Origin: Phytoamicus setariae
Lineage (GTDB): Bacteria > Pseudomonadota > Alphaproteobacteria > Rhizobiales > Rhizobiaceae
NCBI RefSeq assembly: GCF_016722925.1
Contig: NZ_JAEQNC010000013.1
Coordinates: 62,001 to 126,000, forward strand
Direction: 5' to 3'
DNA: 64,000 nucleotides
The notes below the pieces were generated by a model. That model saw only the letters and a program-made list of their open reading frames with translations, was not told where the DNA came from and did no database searches. The translations under genes were made by a program, and so were the position numbers. Shown piece after piece: positions 35,951-49,038 of the stretch (its first letter is position 1; each line of letters opens with the position of its first letter).

Positions 35951-36595
35951 TCAGAGGGGCGTAGCTAGCGGGGCCGAGTTCCCTTGCACCTGTGCGGTGA
36001 GTTTGTTCAGGGCAACGCTCAGATCACTCGGAGTAAGGTCTTCCAAGGGGTCACCATAGGCGACACGGATCGTGCTGAACGGATAGGGAAAGCGGAATTT
36101 GTCCCAGGTATTGAAGCATTTTCCGCGCGACGGCCATGCCGCGCAGGGAATGAGCGGCAGGCGCGTGAGACGGGCGATTTCGGTCGCGCCTTCCTTCGCC
36201 TCACAGGCAGGACCGCGCGAGCCATCGGGGGTGATGTAAAGGGCATGGCCCTCGCGTGCGGCCTTGATAAGCAACCGTGCACCGGCAATACCGCCGCGAG
36301 TGGGAGACCCGGCCACGGCTCCAATGCCGAACCAGGCGGCAACGGTGCGGATGAAGGTGCCGGCACGGCTGTCGGATATGAGGGCGAGAAGCCTGCCCGG
36401 ATTCGAGCGACGCATGACAGGTATCATGAGGATCTGCTGATGCCAGCTCGCCAGGACGACTGGGCCAGTGAGGAATACTGCCGGCAAAGGCGTGATCACA
36501 TGCACTCGACTCGTTGCGAAGACAAGGTACATGTAGCCTGCGATAAGCGCCGCAAGTGCGCGCACCGTGAGCGGATGGTGGAAAAGCTTCTTCAT
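35951..36595 (-). CDS. DUF374 lysophospholipid acyltransferase-like protein
   Basis: 214 residues with an N-terminal membrane helix (LAALIAGYMYLVFATSRV). DUF374 motifs are present: VLASWHQQILMIPVM (the His-containing first motif), LISDSRAGTFIRTVAAWFGI, GSPTRGGIAGARLLIKAAREGHALYITPDGSRGP and RLPLIPCAAWPS. Related acyltransferases act on lipid A precursors or phospholipids at the inner membrane; the exact acceptor is not known. Converges with azlD and lies downstream of the aminopeptidase gene. Confidence 0.9.
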   Translation of the reverse strand: MKKLFHHPLTVRALAALIAGYMYLVFATSRVHVITPLPAVFLTGPVVLASWHQQILMIPVMRRSNPGRLLALISDSRAGTFIRTVAAWFGIGAVAGSPTRGGIAGARLLIKAAREGHALYITPDGSRGPACEAKEGATEIARLTRLPLIPCAAWPSRGKCFNTWDKFRFPYPFSTIRVAYGDPLEDLTPSDLSVALNKLTAQVQGNSAPLATPL

Positions 36596-36739
36596 GTCGG
36601 CACTACCTTACGTTGGCGTGCGCCGAAGGTCAAACCTCTTATATTATAGATTTGGTATAAACGTAGAGCCGACAGCCGAATGTATCGCCGGCTCTCAGGG
36701 CGATCCGACGACCAACGAACGGGAGGCTCAAGACCTGTT

Positions 36740-38572
36740 TTATGAGATCGGAGCAGTGGCGCGTTTCAGCCACGATTTGATCTCGGCATCCTCTATCAAC
36801 GGCAATAGCTTTTCGCGCGTTTCGGCATGATAGGCATTCAGCCATGTCAGTTCTTCGTCGGTGAGCAGCCGCGGAACAATCAGTCGCCGGTCGATTGGGC
36901 ACCAGGTGAGCGTCGCGAAGGCGAACATCGGCCGGTCGCCACCTTCGATCGTCTCCATGTCGGTGACATAGACAAGGTTTTCGATACGAATGCCGAAGGC
37001 TCCGGGCCGGTAGTAACCCGGTTCGTTGGAGAGGATCATCCCCGGCAGCAGTTCCTGCATGGCGGCGCGCGAAATCCTCTGCGGCCCTTCATGGACCGAG
37101 AGGTAGGACCCGACGCCGTGGCCAGTGCCGTGGCCATAATCGGCGCCCGCCTTCCACAGCGCAATCCTAGCCAACGGATCGAGATCGACGCCACGCGTTC
37201 CCTTGGGAAAGCGTGCCGTGGAGATCGCGATCATACCCTTGAGGACAAGAGTGAAGAACCGCTTCTGCTCGTCCGGCACGTTGCCGATCGCAACTGTCCG
37301 GGTAATGTCCGTGGTTCCGTTGGTATATTGCCCGCCGGAGTCCACCAGGAACATCTCCCCAGACTTAAAGCGCCGGTTCGTCGCTTCGGTCACGCGATAG
37401 TGGATGATCGCGGCATTCTCCCCTGCCCCGGATATGGTATCGAAGGAGATATCCTTCAGCGCGTTCTGCATGCGCTCGCCGACGCGCGTGCGCGCCGCCT
37501 CGAGCGCCTTGACCGCTTCGATTTCATTCAGCTGCTCAAGCGGATAGTTGTCGAGCCAGTAGAGATACTCGACCATCGCAGCGCCATCCTGCAGGTGCGC
37601 CTTTGCCGAACCCGCAAGCTCGGCCACGTTTTTTGTGGCGCGCGGCAGTGCGGCGGGGTCGGTCGAGGCCGACACTCTGCCGCCTGCAGCTTCGACGATT
37701 TGCGACAGGGCATAGGGCGCCAGATCGGGATCGAGCATGACCGGCGAGCCGGATCTGGCGACCGCTTCGACACTGGAAACAAAGTCAGATGGCGGTAGCT
37801 GTGCAGCCATCTGCGCCAGATAGGCCTCGGACTCGATGCCTGTCTTCTTCTGGTCGAGGAAAATCTGTGCCCGGCCGTCGGCAAGAATGATAGCCCGCGC
37901 CAGCGGATGCGGCGTGTGCGGAACGTCGCTGCCGCGGATATTGAAGACCCAGGCGACCGAGGACGGATCGGTCAGCACGACTGCGCCTGCGCCCGCTTTG
38001 CTGACCACTTCGGCAATGCCGGCAATCTTTGCGGTTGCCAGTTCGCCTGCCTGCTCGATGTACTGGATGCTGACCTGGCCCATCGGTTCGGCAGGGCGCT
38101 CATCCCAAATCTCGTCGAGCGGATTGGCCGCAAGGAAGACGACGCTGCCGTCCTTGTCAGCCAGAGCCTTTTCAAGCTTGGCGATTTCTGCCGACGTGTG
38201 AAGCCACGGGTCGAGACCCAGCCTGAAACCGGCAGGCGTATGCGCAGCAAGCCATTTTGCCGGCGGCTCGCCGACAAGATCGCCGCCAGTGAAAACATTG
38301 CCGTCCACCTGTTCCTTGAGCTGGGTCGTGTAGCGGCCATCGACGAACACGACTGCCTTGTCGGCCGTCACCAGTGCTACTCCGGCTGAGCCGGTGAAGC
38401 CGGTCAGCCAGGTGAGCCGCTCGGCCGAGGCCGGGACATATTCGCCCTGGAATTCATCGGCGCGCGGCACAAGAAAGCCGTCGATCTCGAGTGCCGCCAT
38501 CCTCTCGCGGAGCTTGGCCACGCGTGCGGCGCCAAATTGCGGTTCGGCAGTGGTTTCGAAGGACTGGAACAT
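36740..38572 (-). CDS. Xaa-Pro aminopeptidase (aminopeptidase P family, three-domain type)
   Basis: 610 residues, the long form with two creatinase-like N-terminal domains and a C-terminal pita-bread metallopeptidase. Metal ligands lie in FLVDSGGQYTNGTTDITRT (two Asp), GHGTGHGVGSYLSVHEGP (His), LSNEPGYYRPGAFGIRIEN (two Glu). It releases N-terminal residues next to proline. There is no signal peptide, so it is cytoplasmic. Downstream of ligA on the same strand. Confidence 0.94.
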   Translation of the reverse strand: MFQSFETTAEPQFGAARVAKLRERMAALEIDGFLVPRADEFQGEYVPASAERLTWLTGFTGSAGVALVTADKAVVFVDGRYTTQLKEQVDGNVFTGGDLVGEPPAKWLAAHTPAGFRLGLDPWLHTSAEIAKLEKALADKDGSVVFLAANPLDEIWDERPAEPMGQVSIQYIEQAGELATAKIAGIAEVVSKAGAGAVVLTDPSSVAWVFNIRGSDVPHTPHPLARAIILADGRAQIFLDQKKTGIESEAYLAQMAAQLPPSDFVSSVEAVARSGSPVMLDPDLAPYALSQIVEAAGGRVSASTDPAALPRATKNVAELAGSAKAHLQDGAAMVEYLYWLDNYPLEQLNEIEAVKALEAARTRVGERMQNALKDISFDTISGAGENAAIIHYRVTEATNRRFKSGEMFLVDSGGQYTNGTTDITRTVAIGNVPDEQKRFFTLVLKGMIAISTARFPKGTRGVDLDPLARIALWKAGADYGHGTGHGVGSYLSVHEGPQRISRAAMQELLPGMILSNEPGYYRPGAFGIRIENLVYVTDMETIEGGDRPMFAFATLTWCPIDRRLIVPRLLTDEELTWLNAYHAETREKLLPLIEDAEIKSWLKRATAPIS

Positions 38573-38635
38573 GGGGCACTCCCGAGATGTGGGCTACAAA
38601 CAGAATCTACACGCAAACTTCGACAGGAATAGCAC

Positions 38636-40837
<2,202 letters not shown>

Positions 40838-40855
40838 TCACAGAAGTGAAGGCCT

Positions 40856-42529
40856 CTAAGCCTCGCCTCGCAGCAGCTTGCTGGCGGCGGCCCGCGCCTC
40901 TTCGGTGATCGAGGCACCGGCCAGCATGCGGGCGATCTCCTCGCGGCGTTCGCCGTCGTCCATGGTGGCAACCCGGGTGGATATGCGGCCGGACGTATCC
41001 TCGACCGGCGCCTTGGAAATCAGCAGATGGGTGTTGGCGCGCGCCGCAACCTGCGGCGCATGCGTGACCGACAGGACCTGCACCCGCGACGAAAGGCGCT
41101 TCAGCCGCTGGCCGATGGCATCGGCAACCGCGCCACCCACGCCGCTGTCGATCTCGTCGAAGACCAGCGTTGGCGCCGAGCCGCGATCGGCCAGCGCCAC
41201 CTTGAGCGCCAGAAGAAAACGCGACAGTTCCCCGCCCGACGCCACTTTCATGATCGGGCCGGGCCGTGTGCCCGGATTGGTCTGGACGTTGAATGCCACC
41301 TGATCGATGCCGGAGAGGCTGGCATTGTCCTTATCGGTGGAAATCTCGGTCATGAAGCGGGCGCGCTCGAGTTTCAACGCCGGCAGTTCTGCCATGACAG
41401 CGTCGGAAAGCGCCTGACCGGCATTGTGACGTTTCTCCGAAAGGCTCTGGGCGGCAACAATATATTCTGCCCCCGCCTCCGCTTCCCGCTTTTCCAGTTG
41501 CTTCAGTTTCGACTCGCCCTGATCGAGATCGGCAAGATCGGCGATCATCCGGGCGGCAAGTGCCGGCAGGTCGGTCACCGGTACCGAAAACTTACGGGAG
41601 GCGGCGCGCAATGCGAACAGCCGCTCCTCAACCCGCTCAAGCTCCTTCGGGTCGAATTCAGTGCGTCGGAGTGCTTCCTCGACCATGTTCTGGGCCTCGG
41701 ACAACAGATCCAGTGCCTCATCCAGAGTTTTGACCGTGTCTTCAAGCAGCCCTGGCGCCTCAGCCGATTTGCGCTCCAGCCGTCGCACCATCGAGGCGAT
41801 ATGCGGCACAGGCGAAGCCGAGCCGTTGAGGTAATCGGATGCTTCGGAGATATCGCCGGCGATCCGCTCGGACTTCATCATCCGGGAGCGTCTTTCGGCA
41901 AGCTCGTCCTCTTCACCATCCACCGGGGAAAGTTTTTCCAGTTCCTCCACGGATGCTCTGAGATAATCGGCTTCGCGAGCTGCCGCCTCTACCTTGGCGC
42001 GATGGGTCCTGAGCTCCCTGCCCGCGTCTTTCCAGACGCGATAAAGTCGACCGAGCCCATCAGCTTCCTCGCTGAGACCGGCAAAGGCGTCGAGTAGCAT
42101 ACGGTGCGCTTCGCCATCGACCAGTGCCCTGTCGTCGTGCTGGCCGTGGATTTCCACGAGCTTGCCGCCCGCATCGCGCATCAGCTGTACGCTCACCGGC
42201 TGGTCGTTGACGAAGGCACGGCTGCGGCCATCGGCCGATTGAACGCGCCGGAAGATGATGTCGCCATCGTCGTCGATGCCGTTTTCACGCAGGAGGTGAC
42301 GTAGCGGATGGCTGGAGCCGACATCGAAAACGGCCGTCACCTGGCCCTTGTCCTCGCCGTGTCGGACGAGTCCGCCATCGCCGCGGCCACCGAGCGCAAG
42401 CGAAAGTGAGTCAAGCAGGATCGATTTGCCGGCACCGGTTTCGCCGGTCAGCACGGAAAGGCCCGGCGCGAAACTGAGATCGAGCCGATCGATCAGAACA
42501 ATATCGCGGATCGACAGCTGAATGAGCAT
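40856..42529 (-). CDS. recN: DNA repair protein RecN
   Basis: 557 residues of an SMC-like ATPase for double-strand break repair. Walker A GETGAGKSILLDSLSLALGGRGDG is near residue 30, followed by VNDQPVSVQLMRDAGGKLVEIHGQHDD, two long coiled-coil arms, and the C-terminal ABC half: VASGGELSRFLLALKVALA, LVFDEIDSGVGGAVADAIG and QVLSVTHAPQVAARANTHLLI. The order bamD-recN-ligA on one strand is the usual rhizobial arrangement. Confidence 0.97.
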   Translation of the reverse strand: MLIQLSIRDIVLIDRLDLSFAPGLSVLTGETGAGKSILLDSLSLALGGRGDGGLVRHGEDKGQVTAVFDVGSSHPLRHLLRENGIDDDGDIIFRRVQSADGRSRAFVNDQPVSVQLMRDAGGKLVEIHGQHDDRALVDGEAHRMLLDAFAGLSEEADGLGRLYRVWKDAGRELRTHRAKVEAAAREADYLRASVEELEKLSPVDGEEDELAERRSRMMKSERIAGDISEASDYLNGSASPVPHIASMVRRLERKSAEAPGLLEDTVKTLDEALDLLSEAQNMVEEALRRTEFDPKELERVEERLFALRAASRKFSVPVTDLPALAARMIADLADLDQGESKLKQLEKREAEAGAEYIVAAQSLSEKRHNAGQALSDAVMAELPALKLERARFMTEISTDKDNASLSGIDQVAFNVQTNPGTRPGPIMKVASGGELSRFLLALKVALADRGSAPTLVFDEIDSGVGGAVADAIGQRLKRLSSRVQVLSVTHAPQVAARANTHLLISKAPVEDTSGRISTRVATMDDGERREEIARMLAGASITEEARAAASKLLRGEA

Positions 42530-42550
42530 GAGCGGGCCTGGTCCTAGCGA

Positions 42551-43402
42551 TCAGGACTCGCCGAGCAGCAGCTTCTTGCCAGCGCGGGAAATCCAAGAAC
42601 CCTGGTTCTCGCGTGGTGCAAGTCCCTTGGACTGCAACAGTGCGAAGCTATCCTTATACCACTCGCTGTCCGGGTAGTTGTGGCCCAGGACGGCTGCGGC
42701 GGTCTGCGCCTCGTCGGCGAGGCCGAGCGCATAGTAGCTTTCGCACAGGCGGGCCAGCGCTTCCTCGACCTGATTGGTGTTCGGGAACTGCTCCACAACG
42801 GTGCGGAAGCGAGAGATAGCGGCAAGATATTCCTTGCGCTCCTCATAGTAACGGCCGACCTGCATTTCCTTGCCGGCCAGCTGGTCGCGAGCATACCGGA
42901 TCTTCGTCTGCGCATCATCGACATATTCCGACTTCGGATAGTCGTTGACGACTTTCAGCATGGCTTCGATGGTCTTGGCAGCGGCACGCTGGTCCTGCGT
43001 CACCGTCGGGATCTGCTTGGAATAAGAAAGGCCGATCAGATACTGCACGTAGGCAGAATCCTTGGTTTGCGGGTACAGGCTAAGATACCGGGTGCCGTTC
43101 TGAATGGCACCCTCGTTGTCGCCGCTGCGATATTTCATGAAGGTGCTCATCACCAGCGCCTTACGTGCCCATTCAGAGAATGGATGCTGGCGATCGAGCG
43201 CATCGAACTTGCGCTGCGCTTCGGCGGTCTTACCCGCGTTCAGGTTCGCCAGACCTTCGTTGTAGAGCTGCTCAGGCGGATCGGTCTCGGCGGCGAGCTT
43301 GGTGATGTCCAGATCTGGATCGCTCGTGCAGCCAGCCAGCAATGTGCCAGAGGCACCAATAGCCAGCGTCAGAAGCACGGCGCGCACGGATAATTTCATC
43401 AT
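42551..43402 (-). CDS. bamD: Outer-membrane protein assembly factor BamD (ComL-like lipoprotein)
   Basis: 283 residues from ATG 43402, which has AGGAAGAG upstream; a TTG at 43456 is rejected. Lipoprotein signal with lipobox LLAGC ending at Cys25. The rest is made of TPR-like repeats ([58 protein letters not shown]). BamD is the essential lipoprotein partner of BamA in outer-membrane protein insertion. Located between lpxC and recN. Confidence 0.95.
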   Translation of the reverse strand: MMKLSVRAVLLTLAIGASGTLLAGCTSDPDLDITKLAAETDPPEQLYNEGLANLNAGKTAEAQRKFDALDRQHPFSEWARKALVMSTFMKYRSGDNEGAIQNGTRYLSLYPQTKDSAYVQYLIGLSYSKQIPTVTQDQRAAAKTIEAMLKVVNDYPKSEYVDDAQTKIRYARDQLAGKEMQVGRYYEERKEYLAAISRFRTVVEQFPNTNQVEEALARLCESYYALGLADEAQTAAAVLGHNYPDSEWYKDSFALLQSKGLAPRENQGSWISRAGKKLLLGES

Positions 43403-43605
43403 GTCTCTTCCTGCAAATCCCCAGAGGGTGACGAACATGGGCGGCTCGGGCCGCAAGGCCCGGTTCCCGCCGAGGCTGTTCTAGCCACAAAACGGCCGGA
43501 ACCGCAACGCCACCTTCTCCAATTCGTATACATTTATGGCAAAACCGGGTCAGGGTGTTGCCTTCATACCGGGGAATTGGCGACAACGCACAAGAGATCC
43601 AGGAA

Positions 43606-44559
43606 TTACGCCGTCCAGGGCGCGTATTCCTGATGTGTGACCGCGATCATCTCGGGGGCAGCGACGCGCTGCCGTTGGCCGGCCGACTCCACGATCTCGT
43701 AAGCCGAGCTGTCCGACAGCAGGGCCTTGAGCGCTAGCGCATTGACCTTGTGACCACCGCGATACGAGCGATAGAGACCGAGGAACGGAGCACCTGCCAG
43801 CGCAAGATCGCCGACCGCATCCAGCGTCTTGTGCCGCACGAACTCGTCGGGATAGCGCAAGCCTTCCATGTTGATCACACGGTTGTCGTCACCGATGACG
43901 ACCGAATTTTCCAGCGAGGAGCCAAGCGCCAGGCCTGCCGCCCAAAGGCGCTCGACATCGCGCATGAAGCCGAAGGTGCGGGCCCGTGACAGCTCGGTCT
44001 TGAAGGTCGAAGCCGTCATATCGCCCTTCCAGGACTGACGACCGATCAGCGGGCTCGAGAAGTCGATCTCGACTTCGTAGCGCGTGCCGTCATAAGGATG
44101 GAACTCGGCCCAGGATGGCCCCACGTCGATACGGACCTGCTTCTTGACCCTGATATAGCGACGCTTCTTGACCAGCGACCGAATACCGGCCTGCTCGATC
44201 GCGTCAACGAAAACGGCGGAACTGCCATCCATCACAGGCATCTCGGCGCCGTCGATCTCGATCACCGCATTGTCGATTCCAAGCGCATAAAGCGCGGCCA
44301 TGACATGCTCTACCGTTGCGACGGAACGCACGGGATGGGTGCCGAGCACCGTGCAGAGATCCGTGCTGCCGACGGTTGCCGAGACGGCCTTGAGTTCAGT
44401 GACTTCGCCATTGGGGCCAGTGCGAACGAAAACGATACCGGTACCGGCTTCTGACGGATTGAAGGTCGCGCTGACCTCCACGCCAGAATGAACACCGATT
44501 CCACGAAGAGTGAAGGGGTTTGCAAATGTTGTTTCAAATCCCTGAAGTCCAGACGCCAT
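43606..44559 (-). CDS. lpxC: UDP-3-O-acyl-N-acetylglucosamine deacetylase
   Basis: Zinc enzyme of the committed lipid A step. 317 residues from ATG 44559 (a longer frame starts at 44610). Zinc and catalytic residues are in SVATVEHVMAALYALGIDNAVIEIDGAEMPVMDGSS, DEFVRHKTLDAVGDLALAG and YRGGHKVNALALKALL. Dyad fold domains are both present. It lies just downstream of ftsZ, separated by the ftsZ terminator, as is usual in the dcw cluster. Confidence 0.96.
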   Translation of the reverse strand: MASGLQGFETTFANPFTLRGIGVHSGVEVSATFNPSEAGTGIVFVRTGPNGEVTELKAVSATVGSTDLCTVLGTHPVRSVATVEHVMAALYALGIDNAVIEIDGAEMPVMDGSSAVFVDAIEQAGIRSLVKKRRYIRVKKQVRIDVGPSWAEFHPYDGTRYEVEIDFSSPLIGRQSWKGDMTASTFKTELSRARTFGFMRDVERLWAAGLALGSSLENSVVIGDDNRVINMEGLRYPDEFVRHKTLDAVGDLALAGAPFLGLYRSYRGGHKVNALALKALLSDSSAYEIVESAGQRQRVAAPEMIAVTHQEYAPWTA

Positions 44560-44775
44560 GTAGCCCCGCTTTTCCGCGCGGCCCTTGGGGGACCGCCTGT
44601 CCGGCTTCATCCGGACATCTCATGCCAAACCAAAAATGCGCAAGCCGCATTCAACTCAAAAACAGTCTCCACTCCCCCAAGCAGACCCAGCGTGAAAATA
44701 GTTGCGCGTGACGCGCAATCCAAATCAATGTTTCTTTCGAAGTGTAACGTTCTGCCAGACTTAATGCCCGGCATG

Positions 44776-44804
44776 GCAAAAGGCCCGGGAAATCCCGGGC
44801 CTTT
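44776..44804 (-). terminator. Intrinsic terminator after ftsZ
   Basis: Perfect 12-base-pair stem AAAGGCCCGGGA / TCCCGGGCCTTT with a 2-base centre, followed on the minus strand by TTTTGCC. It lies 33 bases past the ftsZ stop and separates ftsZ from lpxC. Confidence 0.88.
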
Positions 44805-44836
44805 CGCGTTTTCCACAACCTGGCTTTGACAGATGG

Positions 44837-46645
44837 TCAGTTCGTCTGGCGACGAAGGAAAGCGGGGATGTCGAACTCGTCGGCTTCCTGGCGATTCTGC
44901 TGTCCCGGAACCTGACGACCCTGATCGTCGAGATTGCCGCGACGCGGTGCATACAGGCTGGCCTCGGGCGAAAGGGCCCGGCGCTGCTGGGATGCAGCAG
45001 AAGGCGCACCGGCAGTCAGATCGGAAGGAACATTCTCCTCCTCCCGGCGGCTCAGCGACGATGTCAGACGTTTCAGCAGGCCCATCGGACCACGCTCTTC
45101 TGCCTGAACCGACGCTGCTGCTGCGCGATGCTCGATCTCGGCCTGCACGACTGGCGGGAAATCCTCCACCTTCGGCATGCGCGATGCTTCCGCCTCGGCG
45201 CGAACCGATGCCATCAGCGACGGCTCGTGACGAACCTGCTGCTGGTAGACCTGCTGGGGCTCCTGAGCCTGCATGACAGGACGCGGCTGGATCTGCGGCG
45301 CTTCCATGCGCTGCGGAACCGGCTGCGGCGCCATCGGCGTCGCGCGGGGCGCAAACTCAGCCGCAGGAGAAGCAAACAGCTTGCTTGCCGGACGGAACGC
45401 CTCCTGTGCGGATGCCTGTGCGACTTCAGCCATCATCGGCTCGGCGACAGCAATCTCCAGTTCGCGTTCCATATCCATCTCGGCGGCGCGAATCGTTTCC
45501 GCAACCGGGTCTGAATAGACTTGAGCGGCGACCTGCGGCTGAACCTGCACCGGCTGCGGGGCTGGCGCGGTGGCTACGGGAGCGGACATGACCGGCTGGG
45601 CAGCAGCAACCTGGGGACGCAAAACCGGACGCGCAGCGACCGGCCTTGCGTCAAAAGGGCGCTGTTCACCGGCCCCCGTTGCGCGATCGATACCCGTCGC
45701 GACAACAGAAACGCGGATAATGCCTTCCAATGCTTCGTCGAATGTTGCGCCAAGGATGATGTTGGCGTCGGGATCGACTTCTTCGCGGATTCGGGTCGCA
45801 GCTTCGTCGACTTCGAACAGGGTCATGTCGCGACCGCCGGTGATGGAGATCAGCAGGCCCTGCGCGCCCTTCATCGAGGTTTCGTCGAGCAGCGGATTGG
45901 CAATCGCAGCTTCCGCCGAGGCCAGAGCGCGGCCTTCGCCAGACGCTTCGCCAGTACCCATCATCGCGCGGCCCATTTCCCGCATGATCGAGCGGACGTC
46001 AGCGAAATCGAGGTTGATGAGGCCTTCCTTGACCATCAGGTCGGTGATGCAGGCGACGCCCGAATAGAGCACCTGATCAGCCATGGAGAAAGCATCAGCG
46101 AACGTCGTTTTGTCGTTGGCGATCCGGAAGAGGTTCTGGTTCGGAATAACGATGAGCGTATCAACGGACTTCTGCAGTTCCTGAATGCCCTGGTCGGCGA
46201 TGCGCATGCGGCGACCGCCTTCGAAATGGAACGGCTTGGTAACCACGCCGACCGTCAGGATACCCTTGGAGCGGGCAGCCTGGGCGACCACTGGAGCGGC
46301 GCCTGTGCCAGTTCCGCCGCCCATGCCGGCGGTGACGAAGCACATATGCGTGCCGTTGAGATGATCGATGATCTCGTCGAGGCATTCTTCGGCAGCCGCA
46401 CGGCCGACTTCCGGCTGCGAACCGGCGCCTAGACCTTCGGTAACCTGTACGCCCATCTGGATGATGCGTTCAGCACTCGTCATCGCGAGCGCCTGAGCGT
46501 CGGTGTTGGCAACCACGAAATCAACGCCCTGAAGGCCGGCATTGATCATGTTGTTGACGGCATTGCCGCCACCGCCACCGACGCCGAACACCGTGATGCG
46601 CGGCTTCAGCTCGGTAATGTCCGGCTTCTGCAATTTGATGGTCAT
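44837..46645 (-). CDS. ftsZ: Cell division protein FtsZ
   Basis: Tubulin-like GTPase that forms the Z ring. 602 residues: GTPase domain with GGGTGTG at residues 109-115, the T3 and T7 loops ([29 protein letters not shown]) and a C-terminal domain up to about 320. A very long Gln/Pro/Ala-rich linker of about 250 residues follows and ends in [14 protein letters not shown], the peptide that binds FtsA. The long linker is usual for rhizobial FtsZ. Downstream of ftsA with a 138-base spacer that may hold its own promoter. Confidence 0.97.
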   Translation of the reverse strand: MTIKLQKPDITELKPRITVFGVGGGGGNAVNNMINAGLQGVDFVVANTDAQALAMTSAERIIQMGVQVTEGLGAGSQPEVGRAAAEECLDEIIDHLNGTHMCFVTAGMGGGTGTGAAPVVAQAARSKGILTVGVVTKPFHFEGGRRMRIADQGIQELQKSVDTLIVIPNQNLFRIANDKTTFADAFSMADQVLYSGVACITDLMVKEGLINLDFADVRSIMREMGRAMMGTGEASGEGRALASAEAAIANPLLDETSMKGAQGLLISITGGRDMTLFEVDEAATRIREEVDPDANIILGATFDEALEGIIRVSVVATGIDRATGAGEQRPFDARPVAARPVLRPQVAAAQPVMSAPVATAPAPQPVQVQPQVAAQVYSDPVAETIRAAEMDMERELEIAVAEPMMAEVAQASAQEAFRPASKLFASPAAEFAPRATPMAPQPVPQRMEAPQIQPRPVMQAQEPQQVYQQQVRHEPSLMASVRAEAEASRMPKVEDFPPVVQAEIEHRAAAASVQAEERGPMGLLKRLTSSLSRREEENVPSDLTAGAPSAASQQRRALSPEASLYAPRRGNLDDQGRQVPGQQNRQEADEFDIPAFLRRQTN

Positions 46646-46783
46646 GTTACCCGTCCTTCCTCTAGACTAGCCGGATCGCCGTACCGGCCTCAATTCCTAT
46701 TTTGTCAGCTCGCGCTTGCCTGATGCTGTTCAGGCGCTTGCCGACGAGTCCACTCACCAAGTCCGCGGGGAACACCCGCAATC

Positions 46784-48115
46784 TCAGAAACTGCTTTTCA
46801 GCCACTGGCTGACGCGGGCGATCCGGCCATTGCCGCCTGCCAGCGCAGACAACACGCCATGATCGGACGCGTGAATTTCGATATCCGCGAATTGCGGATA
46901 GATCAGGAGCCCGACCGCTGTCGAAAAGGCTGGGCCTTTGGCAGCGGGTGGCAATCCCTTGACACCCATCGGCCGGCCGATCCGCACGTTGCGTGCGAGA
47001 ATCTGTCGGGCCAGATCGGGCAGGCCAGTCAATTGGCTGGCGCCGCCCGTCAGTACGACGCGTTTGCCGACGATCGGGGAAAAACCCGACGAACGGATTC
47101 GGTCGCGAATCATTTCCAGCGTCTCCTCGACTCGGGCGCGGACGATCTTGCTGATCAAAGCGCGCGGAATTTGGGTCGGAAGCTCATGTTCGTCTTCGCT
47201 GATCGGCGGAACCGGTATCAGTTCGCGATCATCGGTGGAGTTCGCCAGCGCCGAGCCATGCATCACCTTGATACGCTCCGCATCGTCGATGCGGGTGGAG
47301 AGCCCGCGGGCCAGATCGGTGGTCACATGATGGCCACCCAGCCCGATGGCGTCGGAATGCACCAGCTTGCCCTCGGCAAACACGGAAATCGTCGTCATGC
47401 CGCCGCCCATGTCGATTGCGGCGCATCCCAGTTCGAGTTCGTCGTCCACGAGTGCGGCAAGTCCGCTGGCATAGGGCGTCGCAACCATGCCTTCTACAGA
47501 GAGATGGGCGCGATTGACGCACAGCTCGATGTTCTTGACCGCCATGCGCTCAGCCGTCAGCACGTGCATGTCGACGCCGAGTGTCTCGCCAAACATGGAG
47601 ACGGGATCGCCGATGCCGCGCTCGCCATCGAGCGAAAAGCCGGTCGGCAGCGAATGCAGCACCGCGCGTTCGTTGCGCTGCGATTGCTGACATGCGGCGA
47701 CGAGTACCTTGCGGACGTCTTCCTGATCGACTTCCTGGCCACCCAGATCGATCGAGGCGGTGTAGATGTCGCTCTGCAGCCGGCCAGCGGAAACGTTGAC
47801 GATCAGGCTGTCGACCGTAAGCTTCGCCTGGCGCTCCGCTGTATCGACGGCATTGCGGATCACGCCTTCGAGCGCGTCGAGATCGGAAATAACACCCGAC
47901 TTGATACCGCGCGACTTCTGGTGGCCGATGCCGATGATTTCGACCTTGTGGGTCCGTCCGGGCAAAACCTCGGAGGCTTCGCGAGGCGTCAACCGGGCGA
48001 TCATGCAAACCACTTTGGTCGATCCGATATCGAGGACCGACACGACATGCGTCTTCTTGGAGGCCAGTGGCTTCAGCCGGGGTGCAGACGAACCGTTAGG
48101 ACGAAAAATACTCAT
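46784..48115 (-). CDS. ftsA: Cell division protein FtsA
   Basis: Actin-like membrane tether for FtsZ, 443 residues. VSVLDIGSTKVVCMIARL is the phosphate-1 motif, LGCAAIDMGGGMTTISVFAEG the phosphate-2 motif, and GKRVVLTGGASQLTGLPDLA the adenosine motif; the 1C domain lies between. The C-terminus (GRIARVSQWLKSSF) is the amphipathic membrane-targeting helix. Its ATG overlaps the ftsQ stop by 4 bases. Confidence 0.97.
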   Translation of the reverse strand: MSIFRPNGSSAPRLKPLASKKTHVVSVLDIGSTKVVCMIARLTPREASEVLPGRTHKVEIIGIGHQKSRGIKSGVISDLDALEGVIRNAVDTAERQAKLTVDSLIVNVSAGRLQSDIYTASIDLGGQEVDQEDVRKVLVAACQQSQRNERAVLHSLPTGFSLDGERGIGDPVSMFGETLGVDMHVLTAERMAVKNIELCVNRAHLSVEGMVATPYASGLAALVDDELELGCAAIDMGGGMTTISVFAEGKLVHSDAIGLGGHHVTTDLARGLSTRIDDAERIKVMHGSALANSTDDRELIPVPPISEDEHELPTQIPRALISKIVRARVEETLEMIRDRIRSSGFSPIVGKRVVLTGGASQLTGLPDLARQILARNVRIGRPMGVKGLPPAAKGPAFSTAVGLLIYPQFADIEIHASDHGVLSALAGGNGRIARVSQWLKSSF

Positions 48116-49038
48116 ATCGCCTCCCCTGCTTTCTTGAGTGCCTTGGCGCGTGCCACGACGGCATCGGTGCGACGCTTGGTGGCGTCGGCTGTCAACTGGA
48201 CCGTGACACGGTCTTCAAGGCGCAGATCGACGGCAACGATATCGCGCTCGACCAACTGATGTTCGCTGTTGAGTTTTGCGAGATCGGCCATGGCGCGCGC
48301 CATGTTGTGCTCCGGCAACTTGACGATGACGCCATTGGCCAGTTGCAGGTCCCAGCGACGGCCCGCGACACGCATGAATGCTTTCACCTGCTTCTTGACG
48401 TCCGGCCACTGATCGAAGTCGGCCATGATTTCCTCAGCCCCGGATTCGGCATCGCGGCCGACGAACAGCGGGAGGTAGGCAAACTTGTTGTCACGCAATG
48501 GTGCAATCACGCTACCGGATTTCTCGATGAGCGAAAGCTCTGCGCCATGCTGCCAGATACCGAAGGCCTTGCGCTCCGTCAGCTTGATTTCGATCGTGTC
48601 TGGATAGATCTTGCGAACCTCGGCGTCCTGCACCCAGGGCAATGTCTTCAGCGCGGTGCGAGTATCGACCACGTTGAGCGCCATCAGCGACGTCGTGCCA
48701 TCGAGGCCGAGACGCTCCAGAATATCGATCTCCGAGGTCTCGGCATTGCCGGAAACCTTGACATTGTTGATGGCAAAGCCAACCGCCGAAGTCAGCGCCT
48801 GCGTGACATCGCGGGTCTCGCCCGATAGTGATATCGAATAGCCGCCCGCCACTGCATAGAATGCCACGAGCGAGGCCGTACCGAGATGACGCGGTATGTC
48901 GATGCGGCCGGTTGCCAGGCTGCCGAGAAAGCGAACCGCGCGACGCAGGTGGCGAGGCAGGATTACCTTGTCGCCGGAAGCCGGCGCCAGATCCTGCATG
49001 GCCTGAGCTGTCGATTTTCGGGATTTCAACGCAAGCAC
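48112..49038 (-). CDS. ftsQ: Cell division protein FtsQ
   Basis: Bitopic divisome protein of about 308 residues. A cytoplasmic basic segment, one transmembrane helix ([18 protein letters not shown]), the POTRA domain ([27 protein letters not shown]) and the FtsQ beta domain ([32 protein letters not shown]) are visible. GTG 49038 is chosen since GGAGG lies 7 bases upstream; an ATG at 49059 is possible. The gene overlaps the end of ddl by 13 bases and the ftsA start by 4. Confidence 0.93.
   Translation of the reverse strand: MLALKSRKSTAQAMQDLAPASGDKVILPRHLRRAVRFLGSLATGRIDIPRHLGTASLVAFYAVAGGYSISLSGETRDVTQALTSAVGFAINNVKVSGNAETSEIDILERLGLDGTTSLMALNVVDTRTALKTLPWVQDAEVRKIYPDTIEIKLTERKAFGIWQHGAELSLIEKSGSVIAPLRDNKFAYLPLFVGRDAESGAEEIMADFDQWPDVKKQVKAFMRVAGRRWDLQLANGVIVKLPEHNMARAMADLAKLNSEHQLVERDIVAVDLRLEDRVTVQLTADATKRRTDAVVARAKALKKAGEAI

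Noticed and set aside
46646-46783. CtrA box in the ftsA-ftsZ spacer
   Set aside because: No TTAA-N7-TTAA pattern was found; only a single GANTC (GAGTC) is present.
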